This document shows, piece by piece, positions 53,328 through 62,939 of a stretch of 64,000 nt of DNA. Source of the DNA: Cylindrospermum sp. FACHB-282. Lineage in GTDB: Bacteria > Cyanobacteriota > Cyanobacteriia > Cyanobacteriales > Nostocaceae. The stretch spans positions 31,399 to 95,398 of the forward strand of contig NZ_JACJRJ010000021.1 of assembly GCF_014697195.1 (NCBI RefSeq), read 5' to 3'. Position 1 is the stretch's first letter. Each line of letters starts with the position of its first letter. The notes under the pieces were generated by a model. That model ran no database searches and was not told where the DNA came from. It saw only the letters and a program-made list of their open reading frames with translations. Made by a program: the position numbers and the translations under genes.

Positions 53328-55238
53328 ATGCTTCAAGAACAAATCACCGATGTAATCCGCATCAATGCCAGAAAAACGGATGTCTTCGATATTTTCGACT
53401 ATAAGCATTACATTGGCCCGAACCCCTATTTAGATACAGGGTCTCTAGTGTTTAATTTTTCTCTAACTGAATATCGAAAGCCGTTACCCATAGAGGATTA
53501 TGTCTCAATTATTAGCACACGCTATTTGCACATAGGCGATCAGACATACGAATCCTACGCTCATTTATTCGCTCGCCTTGTCTCAGAAGTAGGCAAGCTA
53601 GACATGGGTTTACACCTCAACCGTTGGAGCCTCAAGGCATATCCACATTATGTGCGAATTAGCCTCCAATCCTTACATGCACGTACAACTAAAGCAGTAG
53701 TTTACTTTGTCTGGGATTGGTTGGAAGCCATTACTCAAGGTGAAGACTTCTTGTTTGATGAACAGCTAGTGAGGCTTCAGAACAGATTCCGGTTATCTGT
53801 CTACGGTGGCCCCACAGTTTACGCCTTATTGCGAACCGCCTATGAAAAAGGTATACCCGCCTTTTATTTGTGGGAAGAAGGATTGATGCAATATGGCTAC
53901 GGAAAAAAACTAGTCCGGGGAGTAGCGACGACATTTGATTGTGATAGCCATGTAGATTCAGAATTCACCACCCGCAAGGATGACTGCAAAGTTTTTTTAA
54001 AAGCCTTGGGTTTTCCAGTTCCTGAGGGTGATATCGTCGTTTCCGCAAAAGAAGCCTTTGCGGTAGCCAGAGAAATTGGCTACCCGGTAGCAGTTAAGCC
54101 TGTCATCGGTCATAAAGGAATTGGCGTCACAGCTGAGGTGCAAGACGCAAAAGAATTGGAATCTGCCTACAATAGAGCACTAGTAGCAATTCCAGAAGAG
54201 CAGCCAACAAGAATAATTGTAGAAAAAAGCATATCTGGAAAGGATTTTCGCTTACTGTGTGTCAATGGCAGATTTGTCGCCGCCACAGAACGCCGTCCAG
54301 CATCCGTTGTGGGTGATGGATACTTAACGATTGAAGAGTTAATTCATCGAGAAAACCGTAAACCTGCACGTCTGGACTCACCAACCTCGCCGATGAGCAA
54401 GATTCAGATTGATGAAGCGATGGAACTTTACTTAGAAGAACAAGGTTTATCCTTAGACAGCGTCATTAGCAAAGATCGTACCATTTATCTCCGCAAAGTT
54501 GCTAATCTTTCATCTGGTGGCTTGAGTATTGATGCAACACAGACAATTCACCATGACAATATTATCCTAGCCCAAGATATTGCCCAATACTTTCGCCTAA
54601 CTTGTCTTGGCATTGATGTCATTGCTAAAAATCTTTCAGAATCTTGGAAATCCAGTAACTTTGCCATTCTAGAAATCAATGCTGCACCAGGCATTTTGAT
54701 GCATCTTAACCCGGCAATAGGTGAAAGTGTTGATGTACCTGCTCATATTTTGGAAACCTTTTTTGAGTCGGGTATAAATGCTAGGATACCAGTAATTACC
54801 TTTAATAAAATATCCATTCACGAACTGCAAACTACAATTGATCATATTCTTTTACAACATCCTGAATGGACAATTGGTGCAGTTTGTCGTGATGCAGTTT
54901 TTATCAATCGATCACCGAAAGTATTGAACCAAGATTACAACAGCAATGTGCAATTTTTGCTGCGTCATCCTAAGCTAGATTTGCTGATTACTGAATACAC
55001 AGGAGATATCCTAGAGGATGAGGGGATGTTTTACCAGGGGAGTAATATTGTAGTTTTGGATAATCCTAGCGAAACTGAGATGATGTTAATACGGGATGTC
55101 TTCGATGGTTCAAGTGTGGTGATTAAGAAAGGCAAAGACATTTCTATTAGACGTCAGGGGTTAATTGAAGACTATACCTTGAATGAAGAAGAACCATTTA
55201 CACGGGTTTATTTGAAGGAAATTAGCACAATTTTGTGA
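53328..55238 (+). CDS. CphA-like ATP-grasp ligase lacking the Mur-ligase domain
   Basis: 636 aa. Residues about 150-500 resemble the ATP-grasp (G) domain of cyanophycin synthetase: AFYLWEEGLMQYGYGKKLVRG, DDCKVFLKALGFPVPEGD, IGYPVAVKPVIGHKGIGVTAEV, IIVEKSISGKDFRLLCVNG, RKVANLSSGGLSIDAT and EINAAPGILMHLNP. Normal CphA (about 870 aa) follows this with a Mur-ligase domain using GxGKT; here there is only a 150-residue C-terminal region with no P-loop. It should still form an amide bond between an acid and an amine using ATP. Next to cyanophycinase and a DAHP synthase. Product unknown. Confidence 0.75.
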   Translation: MLQEQITDVIRINARKTDVFDIFDYKHYIGPNPYLDTGSLVFNFSLTEYRKPLPIEDYVSIISTRYLHIGDQTYESYAHLFARLVSEVGKLDMGLHLNRWSLKAYPHYVRISLQSLHARTTKAVVYFVWDWLEAITQGEDFLFDEQLVRLQNRFRLSVYGGPTVYALLRTAYEKGIPAFYLWEEGLMQYGYGKKLVRGVATTFDCDSHVDSEFTTRKDDCKVFLKALGFPVPEGDIVVSAKEAFAVAREIGYPVAVKPVIGHKGIGVTAEVQDAKELESAYNRALVAIPEEQPTRIIVEKSISGKDFRLLCVNGRFVAATERRPASVVGDGYLTIEELIHRENRKPARLDSPTSPMSKIQIDEAMELYLEEQGLSLDSVISKDRTIYLRKVANLSSGGLSIDATQTIHHDNIILAQDIAQYFRLTCLGIDVIAKNLSESWKSSNFAILEINAAPGILMHLNPAIGESVDVPAHILETFFESGINARIPVITFNKISIHELQTTIDHILLQHPEWTIGAVCRDAVFINRSPKVLNQDYNSNVQFLLRHPKLDLLITEYTGDILEDEGMFYQGSNIVVLDNPSETEMMLIRDVFDGSSVVIKKGKDISIRRQGLIEDYTLNEEEPFTRVYLKEISTIL

Positions 55239-55320
55239 TTTTTTTTTACTGGAATAAACGCTGATTTAGCACAGAGGATATATAGAGAAATAAATCTACA
55301 TATCCTCTATGTCTAAATTC

Positions 55321-56361
55321 CTATAGTTTTGCGTGGGCGGCCAAAATAATTTTTTCTGTTTCTTCCCAGTTAATACATTTGTCAGTTACCGAAACACCAT
55401 ATTTTAATTCCTCGCGTTTCCCAATAATCGGTTGATTACCTTCATACAAATTGGATTCCAGCATCATGCCTACAATTGAAGTATTACCTTCCACTATTTG
55501 TTGAATAACATTTTCCAATACAGCAGATTGTAATTTGTAGTCTTTATTTGTATTACCGTGGCTACAGTCTATGACAATCCTCGATTCTAAATTTGCCTCC
55601 TTTAATTTTTCTTCGACGACTTTGACATTTGCTGCATCAAAGTTGGGCTGATTACCTCCACGTAAAATTACATGGCCATAGACATTACCTCTAGTTTGAA
55701 ATACGCTTACCTGTCCTTTTTGATTAATTCCCAGAAAATTATGCGGGCTTTTCGCTGATTGTAGGGCATTTAAAGCTACTTGAATATTGCCATCAGTACC
55801 GTTTTTAAAACCCACAGGCATAGAAAGTCCACTGGCAATTTCTCGGTGAGTTTGTGATTCAGTTGTGCGTGCGCCAATTGCTGACCAAGAAATCAATTCA
55901 CTGATATACTGAGGAATGATTGGATCAAGTGCTTCTGTGGCAGCAGGTAATCCCAATTCCGTAATTTTTAACAACAGGCTACGGGCAATTAATAAACCAT
56001 TCTCCACATGGAAAGAATCATCCATATCCGGATCATTAATTAATCCTTTCCAACCCACGGTTGTTCTGGGTTTTTCAAAATACACCCTCATGATGAGCAG
56101 TAGTTTATCCTTAACTCGTTCCGCCAGGATTTTCAACCTTTCAGAATATTCTAGTGCAGCATTAGGATCATGAATTGAGCATGGGCCAAGTACGATAAAT
56201 TTTCTGCTGTCTTTAAAATCTAGAATATTTTCTATTTCCTGCCGAAATTTTAAAACTGTCTGTTCAGCCGGCTTTGTTAAAGGTAATCTTGACTTGATTT
56301 CATGGGGAGTTAATAAGACATGAGAACTCTTGATGTTAGTGTTAATTAATTTATTGAGCAT
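55321..56361 (-). CDS. 3-deoxy-7-phosphoheptulonate synthase, type I-alpha
   Basis: 346 aa. I-alpha (AroF/G/H) signatures: FIVLGPCSIHDPNAALEY, MRVYFEKPRTTVGWKGLINDPDMD, SWSAIGARTTESQ, GFKNGTDG, HVILRGG and IDCSHGNTNKDY. It performs the same reaction as the type I-beta enzyme at 49078 but belongs to a separate, typically feedback-regulated lineage. It is convergent with the CphA-like gene (82 bp gap). A second DAHP synthase near an amide ligase hints at a specialised aromatic pathway, which is inference. Confidence 0.93.
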   Translation of the reverse strand: MLNKLINTNIKSSHVLLTPHEIKSRLPLTKPAEQTVLKFRQEIENILDFKDSRKFIVLGPCSIHDPNAALEYSERLKILAERVKDKLLLIMRVYFEKPRTTVGWKGLINDPDMDDSFHVENGLLIARSLLLKITELGLPAATEALDPIIPQYISELISWSAIGARTTESQTHREIASGLSMPVGFKNGTDGNIQVALNALQSAKSPHNFLGINQKGQVSVFQTRGNVYGHVILRGGNQPNFDAANVKVVEEKLKEANLESRIVIDCSHGNTNKDYKLQSAVLENVIQQIVEGNTSIVGMMLESNLYEGNQPIIGKREELKYGVSVTDKCINWEETEKIILAAHAKL

Positions 56362-56571
56362 AGAGCGAATTTCTTGATTTGTGATATGCTTATGAGCAAA
56401 AAAATAATATACATAGTTTTACTCAAAAATACAAGATAAGCTCATATAAGTTTAAAAAGTTAGTTTTTCCCTCAACAAATTTATAATTAGTTTTGATTAG
56501 AGTCATAGCTATCGATAATAACTTACCTACTGCTTATCGCTTCAATAGGGGAAAAGCTGTCCAAAATTGGT

Positions 56572-56704
56572 CAGCCAACGCTAGTTGGCGGCTTTAAGAA
56601 CCTCGTTTTCACACAATATCTTGGTTGAAGCCGCCAAAAAGCACCGAGTTTACCCATCTAACCAGTAGATTTTGGATAAGACTGACCAATTTTGCATAAC
56701 TTTA
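56572..56704. mobile_element. MITE with CAAAATTGGTCAG termini
   Basis: CAAAATTGGTCAG (56572-56584) and its perfect inverse CTGACCAATTTTG (56692-56704) frame 133 bp. Inside is a palindrome GCCAACGCTAGTTGGC and a segment shared with the relic at 26340-26486. No reading frame. The remainder of 56362-56759 is AT-rich with nothing recognised. Confidence 0.75.
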
Positions 56705-56759
56705 ATGAAACCCCTATTGAAGCTTTACTTAGCTGTTATCTCAATATCAGCATATTTCA

Positions 56760-58418
56760 TTACTGCCAAACAAACACTTTGGCTTCGTATGGGCCCAAGT
56801 CAGTCATGATACTATCATCACCAGATTCGACATCGTAATTACCTGTCCATTCATGCCATGTACCACCGCAGGGGAAGTTATCAATCTGATAACCAGCCAG
56901 GAAGTTTTCAGAAAAATTCGCTACAACAACTACACGAGATCCTTCCTCATTCCAACGGCTGTAAGCTAACACCTTTGTCTCCATATTTTCATGGATAAAA
57001 TCAATATTTTCTGTGTAAAGAGCATGATTTTGTTTACGCAAATTAATCAAGCCTTTGTAGTATGCAAATAAGCCTTGATTTAGATGATTTCCTAGCAAAC
57101 TCCACTCAATTTTAGATGATTCTGATTGTTTGGGTTTGTACTCGCCAAATTCTTCCCCCATCCAAATCAAAGGTACGCCAACAGATGTCATGAGAATAGC
57201 TGCTCCCAATTTAGCCCGCGTAAAGGCTTCTTCATTAAAAATATTCCGATTAGCCAGTTCTACCATGATATGGTCATGGTCATGGTTGGTGAGGTAATTC
57301 ACCACATTGGTTGCACCCATAAAGCCTTGGCGTTTGGCATCAATGGCATCTTTGAGGCTTTCTACATCAAAGGTATCACCGCAAATATGTACCGTAATTG
57401 TATGGCGGAAACTATCATGCCAGCAACCATCCATTGGCCCGTCTACATTAGTGATGCTGGTAGTTTCTGGAATATGTTCAGCAATGTTGTAAAAAGGTTT
57501 AGCACCAGCAGTTTTTTTAGCTTCCTGAACAACCCAATGCATGAAATCGTAGTTGGCGATTTGTCTGGCTGCATCATAGCGAATACCATCTATATGATAT
57601 TCTTCAATCCAAAAACGGATTGTATCGCCAATAAATTTCCGCGCTGGATAGATGTCTAATTTTTCGTCGTAATGTTCGTAATTAAACTCTGGCCCCCAGT
57701 TATTATCAGGGTCACGGGGAGAGTGGTGATACCAATAATCATGGTCAATTTGGGTTAAGGGACTGCTAGCTTCTGAGTGGTTAAAAATACCATCCATAAT
57801 GATGCGAATGCCTCTACTATGACACTCGTCAATCAAGTTTTTCAACTCGGATGTAGAACCATAACTAGATTCTGTAGCAAAAAAATAGCGGGGGTTGTAA
57901 CCCCAGCTATAACTGCCTGGATATTCTTTGATGGGCATCAATTCAATAGCATTGATGCCCAAATCACATAAATAATCCAATTTTTCAATTACATGTTTAT
58001 ACTTACCTCTTGCATAGGGGTCATCTTCACCACCAGAAAAATCTCCAACATGTAATTCATAAATTACTAATTCTTTGTCGGCCGATAAAGGTTGATCATC
58101 ATGTTTCCAAACGTAGGTGTCGGTGATTTTTTCGCCATCTTTAACCAGTAAAATAGCGTTATCTTTTCCGCTCAATTCATCAATATCGGTTGCATAGGGG
58201 TCTGTGACATCAACCCATTGCCCTGGTTCAAAAAACCATGAGTTAGATTGAACACGGAATTTATATTTATAAACCCCGTCTTCTAAGTTCACTATTCTTT
58301 GAAAGTATCCATCACCATCTTTTTCCATTTCAATTTCTTGCCAATCGGAAAAAGAACCAATTAATTTTGCTCCTTGATTATAAGGGGCAAATAACTTAAA
58401 CTCAATTGGTTTTGCCAT
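56760..58418 (-). CDS. Alpha-amylase family (GH13) glycosidase, branching-enzyme-like
   Basis: 552 aa. An N-terminal CBM48-like beta domain (about 1-95, FKLFAPYNQGAKLIGSFSDWQ) is followed by a TIM barrel. Catalytic residues are visible: nucleophile in IDGIRYDAARQI, acid/base in FYNIAEHIPE, and stabiliser in YLTNHDHD. Region I-type INAIELMPIKEYPG and IIMDGIFNHSE are also present. The architecture resembles malto-oligosyltrehalose hydrolases and small branching enzymes; exact specificity unclear. Cytoplasmic (no signal). Stands alone. Confidence 0.88.
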   Translation of the reverse strand: MAKPIEFKLFAPYNQGAKLIGSFSDWQEIEMEKDGDGYFQRIVNLEDGVYKYKFRVQSNSWFFEPGQWVDVTDPYATDIDELSGKDNAILLVKDGEKITDTYVWKHDDQPLSADKELVIYELHVGDFSGGEDDPYARGKYKHVIEKLDYLCDLGINAIELMPIKEYPGSYSWGYNPRYFFATESSYGSTSELKNLIDECHSRGIRIIMDGIFNHSEASSPLTQIDHDYWYHHSPRDPDNNWGPEFNYEHYDEKLDIYPARKFIGDTIRFWIEEYHIDGIRYDAARQIANYDFMHWVVQEAKKTAGAKPFYNIAEHIPETTSITNVDGPMDGCWHDSFRHTITVHICGDTFDVESLKDAIDAKRQGFMGATNVVNYLTNHDHDHIMVELANRNIFNEEAFTRAKLGAAILMTSVGVPLIWMGEEFGEYKPKQSESSKIEWSLLGNHLNQGLFAYYKGLINLRKQNHALYTENIDFIHENMETKVLAYSRWNEEGSRVVVVANFSENFLAGYQIDNFPCGGTWHEWTGNYDVESGDDSIMTDLGPYEAKVFVWQ

Positions 58419-58990
58419 AATTAAAAATATTTTACATGGAGAATTACTAGCTGAGTTATTCTCTGATAGTTAATTTAACTTTGTCAATCATTCTAGGGAA
58501 ATAGATTATATATAGATAAATATTATCTCTATCTTTCGACAGAATTTGTGAATTTTAATTGCTTTTTTTTTGATTTTTGACTATTTTGTAATTTACGCAT
58601 TTGAACTTAATTCTTTAATTCTGTAAGCGTTCCCGAAGGTGGCTTTTTGGCAGGGTACGTAGGTTTAGCGGTGCGATCGCCTTCAGGGGTTCCCGTTTAG
58701 CAAAGCTGTAGCCGAATGCTATGGTAAAATATCAGAGATGTTTAGCTACAAGGGTTTGCGCTCAATATGACAAAAAAATATTTGCTTAAGTCCTGTATTT
58801 GCAGCAGTTTTTAATTGGCTGTCATCCTAATTTAGTATGAGGTGGGCATTGCTTACTCTACTGGATACAAAACGTATTGCATTTAATTACAAGCTTTTAT
58901 TAATCAATAGATTATCTTTTAATGGGAAAGCAGTAGATATTTGGTTGGTAGAAAAAATAAGAATACCTACCAAATATCTGTTGCTGGATT
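58419..58990. other. Gene-free spacer with repeat fragments
   Basis: No gene. The left 150 bp are AT-rich. Around 58625-58735 is a GC-richer block (GCGTTCCCGAAGGTGGC, GGTTCCCGTTTAGCAAAGC) of the dispersed repeat type common in Nostoc. Nothing else recognised. Confidence 0.5.
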
Positions 58991-59368
58991 TTACTCTATT
59001 TTACCAGTAGTTTCTTGCAGATAACTTAATAACCAATTTGCTGCTGTTGCTCTGCGAGTTTGTCGAGGTCCAAATTCACCAATTTTATAACCTTTAAAAC
59101 CCAGTTTTTGTTTCATTATTTGTTTATTGTCTTGGGGAATAGAACGGGTTAACTTGACTGTGGCAGGGCGAGAATCAATAAAATCTGGTGGTTGTGGGTA
59201 CTCATCCCGCCATGCTGGTGCCACTTCGCTATTATCCCATTTTTCTGTTGAGGAGTCATAGCGATAGCCTAAGTAGTACCATAGCAATTGGTTGACGGTG
59301 GCATCATCAATTTTTTCGTTGACGATAGCCCAAATAGTTTCTGTATTGAGAGGTGGCAGGTTGGACAT
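58991..59368 (-). CDS. DUF1823 family protein
   Basis: 125 aa from ATG 59368 (MSNLPPLNTETIWAIVNEKIDD). Conserved pieces are NQLLWYYLGYRYDSSTEKWD, PAWRDEYPQPPDFIDSRPATVKLTRSIP and QTRRATAANWLLSYL, typical of this cyanobacterial and plastid family. Function unknown. An in-frame TTG two codons upstream is not preferred. Confidence 0.88.
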   Translation of the reverse strand: MSNLPPLNTETIWAIVNEKIDDATVNQLLWYYLGYRYDSSTEKWDNSEVAPAWRDEYPQPPDFIDSRPATVKLTRSIPQDNKQIMKQKLGFKGYKIGEFGPRQTRRATAANWLLSYLQETTGKIE

Positions 59369-59666
59369 AAGCAATTCAAAAAATGTCAGTTGTTAGCGGC
59401 AAAATAATTACTACTGTTTCGTGGTTATGTATACCAGTTAAATAGGTAGTGAAAATTAATCAATCACTACCCTGGTAGATTTCTCAACACAAGGATAATT
59501 TTATCCTTTTATAAATTAACTAAAAGAGTTATCTGTAACAACTGAAGCTTGAATGCACAGATATTAGGAGAAGGATCATAAAAATAAAGATTTTTAGTTG
59601 CAGTTAAAAACTTGGTTATGCATTCACAAACTAGGTAGACTGGAAATGTCAATGATATATCAGTCT

Positions 59667-59963
59667 ATGCAAAATCCCAGACCAATGCCCAAACTAATCC
59701 GTGCTCATCTGTTCATTGCTGGCCGGGTTCAAGGCGTAGGCTATCGGTATGCCACTGTGGATACAGCTAGCCAGTTGGGGTTAACTGGTTGGGTGCGGAA
59801 TCTCCCCGACAACCGTGTGGAGGCAGTTTTTGAGGGGGTGCAGGATGTTGTGGAAGAGATGATTCGCTGGTGTCACTCTGGTCCACCTGCTGCTGTGGTG
59901 CAGGAAGTTGTGGTTGAGTATGAAAATCCAGAAGGGTTGCGGGGGTTTGAGGTTAGATGCTAG
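59667..59963 (+). CDS. acyP: Acylphosphatase
   Basis: 98 aa from ATG 59667 (or 92 aa from 59685, MPKLIRAHLFI). It hydrolyses acyl phosphates. The signature GRVQGVGYRYAT with the catalytic arginine and GWVRNLPDNRVEAVFEG with the catalytic asparagine are both present. Its 3' end overlaps the convergent alcohol dehydrogenase gene by 11 bp. Confidence 0.92.
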   Translation: MQNPRPMPKLIRAHLFIAGRVQGVGYRYATVDTASQLGLTGWVRNLPDNRVEAVFEGVQDVVEEMIRWCHSGPPAAVVQEVVVEYENPEGLRGFEVRC

Positions 59964-60945
59964 ATAGTACCAACACGGCAGACCCTTGAATTTTGCCATT
60001 ACGCAGGGTATCTAGTGCCTCATTTGCTTGAGTTAAGGGGAAGGGATTTACTTCTGTGCGGATGGGAACTTTGGGTGCTAAGGCGAGAAACTCTTCTCCA
60101 TCTTTGCGAGTCAAGTTGGCTACAGACCGCAAAACCCTTTCTTCCCAAAGAATATCATAGGGAAAACTTGGGATATCACTCATGTGAATGCCTGCACAAA
60201 TTACCACACCGCCTTTAGCAACTGCACGCAAAGCAGCGGGTACAAGTTTCCCGACTGGCGCAAATATAATCGCTGCATCTAAGGTTTGTGGGGGTAATGT
60301 GTCTGAGTCACCAACCCAAGTTGCACCCAATTGACGAGGGAATTCTTGCCCTTTAACATCGCCAGCACGGGTAAAAGCATATACTTGACGCCTTTGATAA
60401 CGCGCCAGTTGAATTAAAATATGGGCAGCCGAACCAAAGCCATAAAAACCGATTTTTTCGGCATTAGCAGTCATTTTGTAAGCGCGATAACCAATTAATC
60501 CGCCACATAGTAGGGGTGCAGCTTGCAAGTCAGGATAGCTAGGGTCTAGGGTAAAGCAAAAACGGTGATCGGCTACAGTGTATTCTGCATAGCCCCCGTC
60601 AAGATTGTAACCTGTAAACTCCGCGCGATCGCATAAGTTTTCACGTCCAGAAAGACAATAACCACAGCGATCGCATGTATGACCTAGCCAGGGAACGCCG
60701 ACACGCTGACCAATACTAAATTTATTAACACCCTCGCCCATCTTCTCAATAGTACCCACAATTTGATGTCCAAGTACCAGGGGGAATTTAGGGTGTGCCA
60801 ATTCCCCATCAACTATATGTAAATCTGTGCGGCAAACAGCGCAAGCATGAACGCGAATCAGTACTTGATCTGGATTGGGTTTTGGTATTGGCAAATCAGC
60901 TAGCCGCAAAGGCTGATATGGTGCCTCTAAAATCATCGCCTGCAT
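59953..60945 (-). CDS. Zinc-dependent alcohol dehydrogenase (MDR superfamily)
   Basis: 330 aa from ATG 60945. Zinc ligands: catalytic CAVCRTDLH and GHQIVG, structural CDRCGYCLSGRENLC. The nucleotide-binding site is IGFYGFGSAAHILIQLA. It oxidises alcohols or reduces aldehydes with NAD(P)H; the substrate cannot be stated. Length normal. Monocistronic, overlapping acyP tail to tail. Confidence 0.92.
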   Translation of the reverse strand: MQAMILEAPYQPLRLADLPIPKPNPDQVLIRVHACAVCRTDLHIVDGELAHPKFPLVLGHQIVGTIEKMGEGVNKFSIGQRVGVPWLGHTCDRCGYCLSGRENLCDRAEFTGYNLDGGYAEYTVADHRFCFTLDPSYPDLQAAPLLCGGLIGYRAYKMTANAEKIGFYGFGSAAHILIQLARYQRRQVYAFTRAGDVKGQEFPRQLGATWVGDSDTLPPQTLDAAIIFAPVGKLVPAALRAVAKGGVVICAGIHMSDIPSFPYDILWEERVLRSVANLTRKDGEEFLALAPKVPIRTEVNPFPLTQANEALDTLRNGKIQGSAVLVLSSI

Positions 60946-61250
60946 AAGCAATTTATAATTTGTTCGTTCAGAATTTTTTAACTCACCCCTCCCCCACTTC
61001 TATAGTAATAAACTACTCAGCCCTACTTCGTGCAACTGTTTGGCGATATCCGTCGTCTTGTCTGACTATAGGGTAGCTTCAAACAATCACGCCCTTCCCT
61101 TTTACGTCAAGGTGGTTGGCTACTCCATCGACCTAAAGGTAGTCGCCAAAAGTGGCAACAGCAACTTACATTTGAGTCTACCTGCTGTTAAAAATGCGAT
61201 CGCCTAAACCAAATCTATAAATTCAAGCGATCCACCAAAATGTAAACTAC
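60946..61250. other. Spacer between the alcohol dehydrogenase and dienelactone hydrolase genes
   Basis: No gene recognised. One plus-strand frame around 61100-61190 (QGGWLLHRPKGSRQKWQQQL) looks protein-like for about 25 residues and could be a transposase scrap, but I cannot name it. Confidence 0.35.
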
Positions 61251-61293
61251 TGACGGCTGGTTCTAGCAATGTCAGTCATTGAGTCAGCCGTCA
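61251..61293 (-). terminator. Hairpin after the dienelactone hydrolase gene
   Basis: TGACGGCTG (61251-61259) and CAGCCGTCA (61285-61293) form a perfect 9-bp stem with a 25-nt loop, placed 8 bp after the stop on the minus strand. The following minus-strand sequence is only moderately T-rich. Confidence 0.5.
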
Positions 61294-61300
61294 AACCTTT

Positions 61301-62086
61301 TTAGCGAAAAATCTCAGCAAAAAACTGCCGCATAGCTAGCCAAGAACGCTGATCTGCTAGTTGATTATAAGCTGCTCCCTTAGGGTCGTTTTTGTATACT
61401 GGGTTGGTAAAGGCGTGTAGTACACCACCGTAGGATATTAATTGCCAGTCTACATTTGCCTGTCTCATCTCAGTTTCAAATGCTTTTACTTGCTCCTCTG
61501 GCACAAAGGGGTCATCTGCACCATGCAATACCAATACTTTAGCTTTGATATTTTTGGCATCATTGGGGTTAGGGGTATCAAGGTTGCCATGAAAACTCAC
61601 CACACCTGCTATATTTGCGCCGCTGCGTGCTAGTTCCAAGACTGTACCACCACCAAAGCAGTAACCAATTGCCGCAATGCGTTTAGCATCGGTGAGCGGG
61701 TTGTTTTGTAAAACTTTTAACCCAGCATTAGCGCGATCGCGCAATAATTTTCTATCCTGACGATAAAATGTCGCCTGTACACCTGACTCTTGCTGGTTTT
61801 TCGGTCTGATTCCTTTGCCATAGATATCGGCAGCAAAAGCAACATACCCTAAGCCAGCTAATTGCTCTGTGCGTTTTTTAACATAAGACTGTAAGCCATT
61901 CCATTCGTGAACCACTAACACCCCAGGACGCTTTACCTTAATGGCGTCATCGTATGCCAGATATCCTTCTAAAACTGTATTTCCTTGTTTATACTCGATA
62001 GTCTTAGTTTGAATGGCTGCCAGTCCATGAGTAGAACTTAACAACACAACCACAGGTGTAATCAGAACAGAAAGCAGAAATTTCAT
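61301..62086 (-). CDS. Dienelactone hydrolase family protein, exported
   Basis: 261 aa. The N-terminal MKFLLSVLITPVVVLLSSTHGLAA is a signal peptide. An alpha/beta hydrolase follows with nucleophile cysteine in IGYCFGGGTVL, aspartate in GADDPFVPEEQ and histidine in GVLHAFTNP. Members hydrolyse lactones or esters; true dienelactone activity is not implied. Periplasmic location is inferred from the signal. Monocistronic. Confidence 0.9.
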   Translation of the reverse strand: MKFLLSVLITPVVVLLSSTHGLAAIQTKTIEYKQGNTVLEGYLAYDDAIKVKRPGVLVVHEWNGLQSYVKKRTEQLAGLGYVAFAADIYGKGIRPKNQQESGVQATFYRQDRKLLRDRANAGLKVLQNNPLTDAKRIAAIGYCFGGGTVLELARSGANIAGVVSFHGNLDTPNPNDAKNIKAKVLVLHGADDPFVPEEQVKAFETEMRQANVDWQLISYGGVLHAFTNPVYKNDPKGAAYNQLADQRSWLAMRQFFAEIFR

Positions 62087-62319
62087 AACCCTGTAACTCT
62101 AAAATGCTGATTTATGATGATTATCGCTGCAAACCTGGCAAAAAATAACTGTAGCCATCGTCCTTTGTACTTAGCAGAGACTGATTACCTGCGCCACACT
62201 TGTCTCACTGAGAACCTGACAATCTGGTGACAGCAAATATCAGTTGGCTCAATCGCCAATTACAATCTATTTGCTGGGATTACTCAGCTAAATTGAAAAA
62301 CCTAAAATCTACTTAGCCT

Positions 62320-62919
62320 GTGCTTAGTTCTGTGTTACCAACAATTAATGCTCTCAAACAACCTACTAGTGATGCTTGGGTCGAACAAGCGATCGCTAAC
62401 TTAGATATTATTTTACTTGACCACTCCCACTGTGAACGCAAAGCGGCAGGTGTAGCCTTAAACATGATGTTTCGCTACCCTTCCAATACTAAAATGGTAC
62501 GGGAGTTAACAGCGATCGCCCGTGAAGAACTAGAGCATTTTGAACTAGTTAATCAATGGCTAGAACGCCGGCAGATTCCCCTAGCTCCCCTACCACCACC
62601 TCCCTACGGTGCCGGTTTAAAAGCCGCTGTTCGTCCTCAAGAACCTCAGCGATTTTTAGATTCATTACTAGTTACTGGCTTAATCGAAGCTCGCAGTCAC
62701 GAACGCTTGGGATTGTTAGCTACTCACTGTCCAGAGCCAGAATTAGCCAAATTCTATCGCTGTTTAATGGCATCAGAAGCGCGACACTTTGGCATATACT
62801 GGGTTTTAGCTGATACATACTTTGATCGCGAAGTTGTAAGACAACGGCTTGATGAATTAGCATTTGTTGAAAGTGAGTTGCTGGCAACTCTGCACCCAGA
62901 ACCTAGAATTCATAGTTAG
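62320..62919 (+). CDS. miaE: tRNA-(ms2io6A)-hydroxylase MiaE
   Basis: 199 aa from GTG. A non-haem di-iron enzyme that hydroxylates the isopentenyl group of modified A37 in tRNAs reading UNN codons. The ferritin-like four-helix bundle shows iron-ligand motifs DHSHCERKAA, REELEHFELV, EARSHERLGLL and SEARHFGIYW. Full length. A VOC gene follows within 20 bp. Confidence 0.93.
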   Translation: MLSSVLPTINALKQPTSDAWVEQAIANLDIILLDHSHCERKAAGVALNMMFRYPSNTKMVRELTAIAREELEHFELVNQWLERRQIPLAPLPPPPYGAGLKAAVRPQEPQRFLDSLLVTGLIEARSHERLGLLATHCPEPELAKFYRCLMASEARHFGIYWVLADTYFDREVVRQRLDELAFVESELLATLHPEPRIHS

Positions 62920-62939
62920 TAGACCAACACACAGAGATT

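Noticed and set aside
61084..61190. Possible transposase fragment
   Set aside because: Only about 25 residues look protein-like and they match no family I can name.
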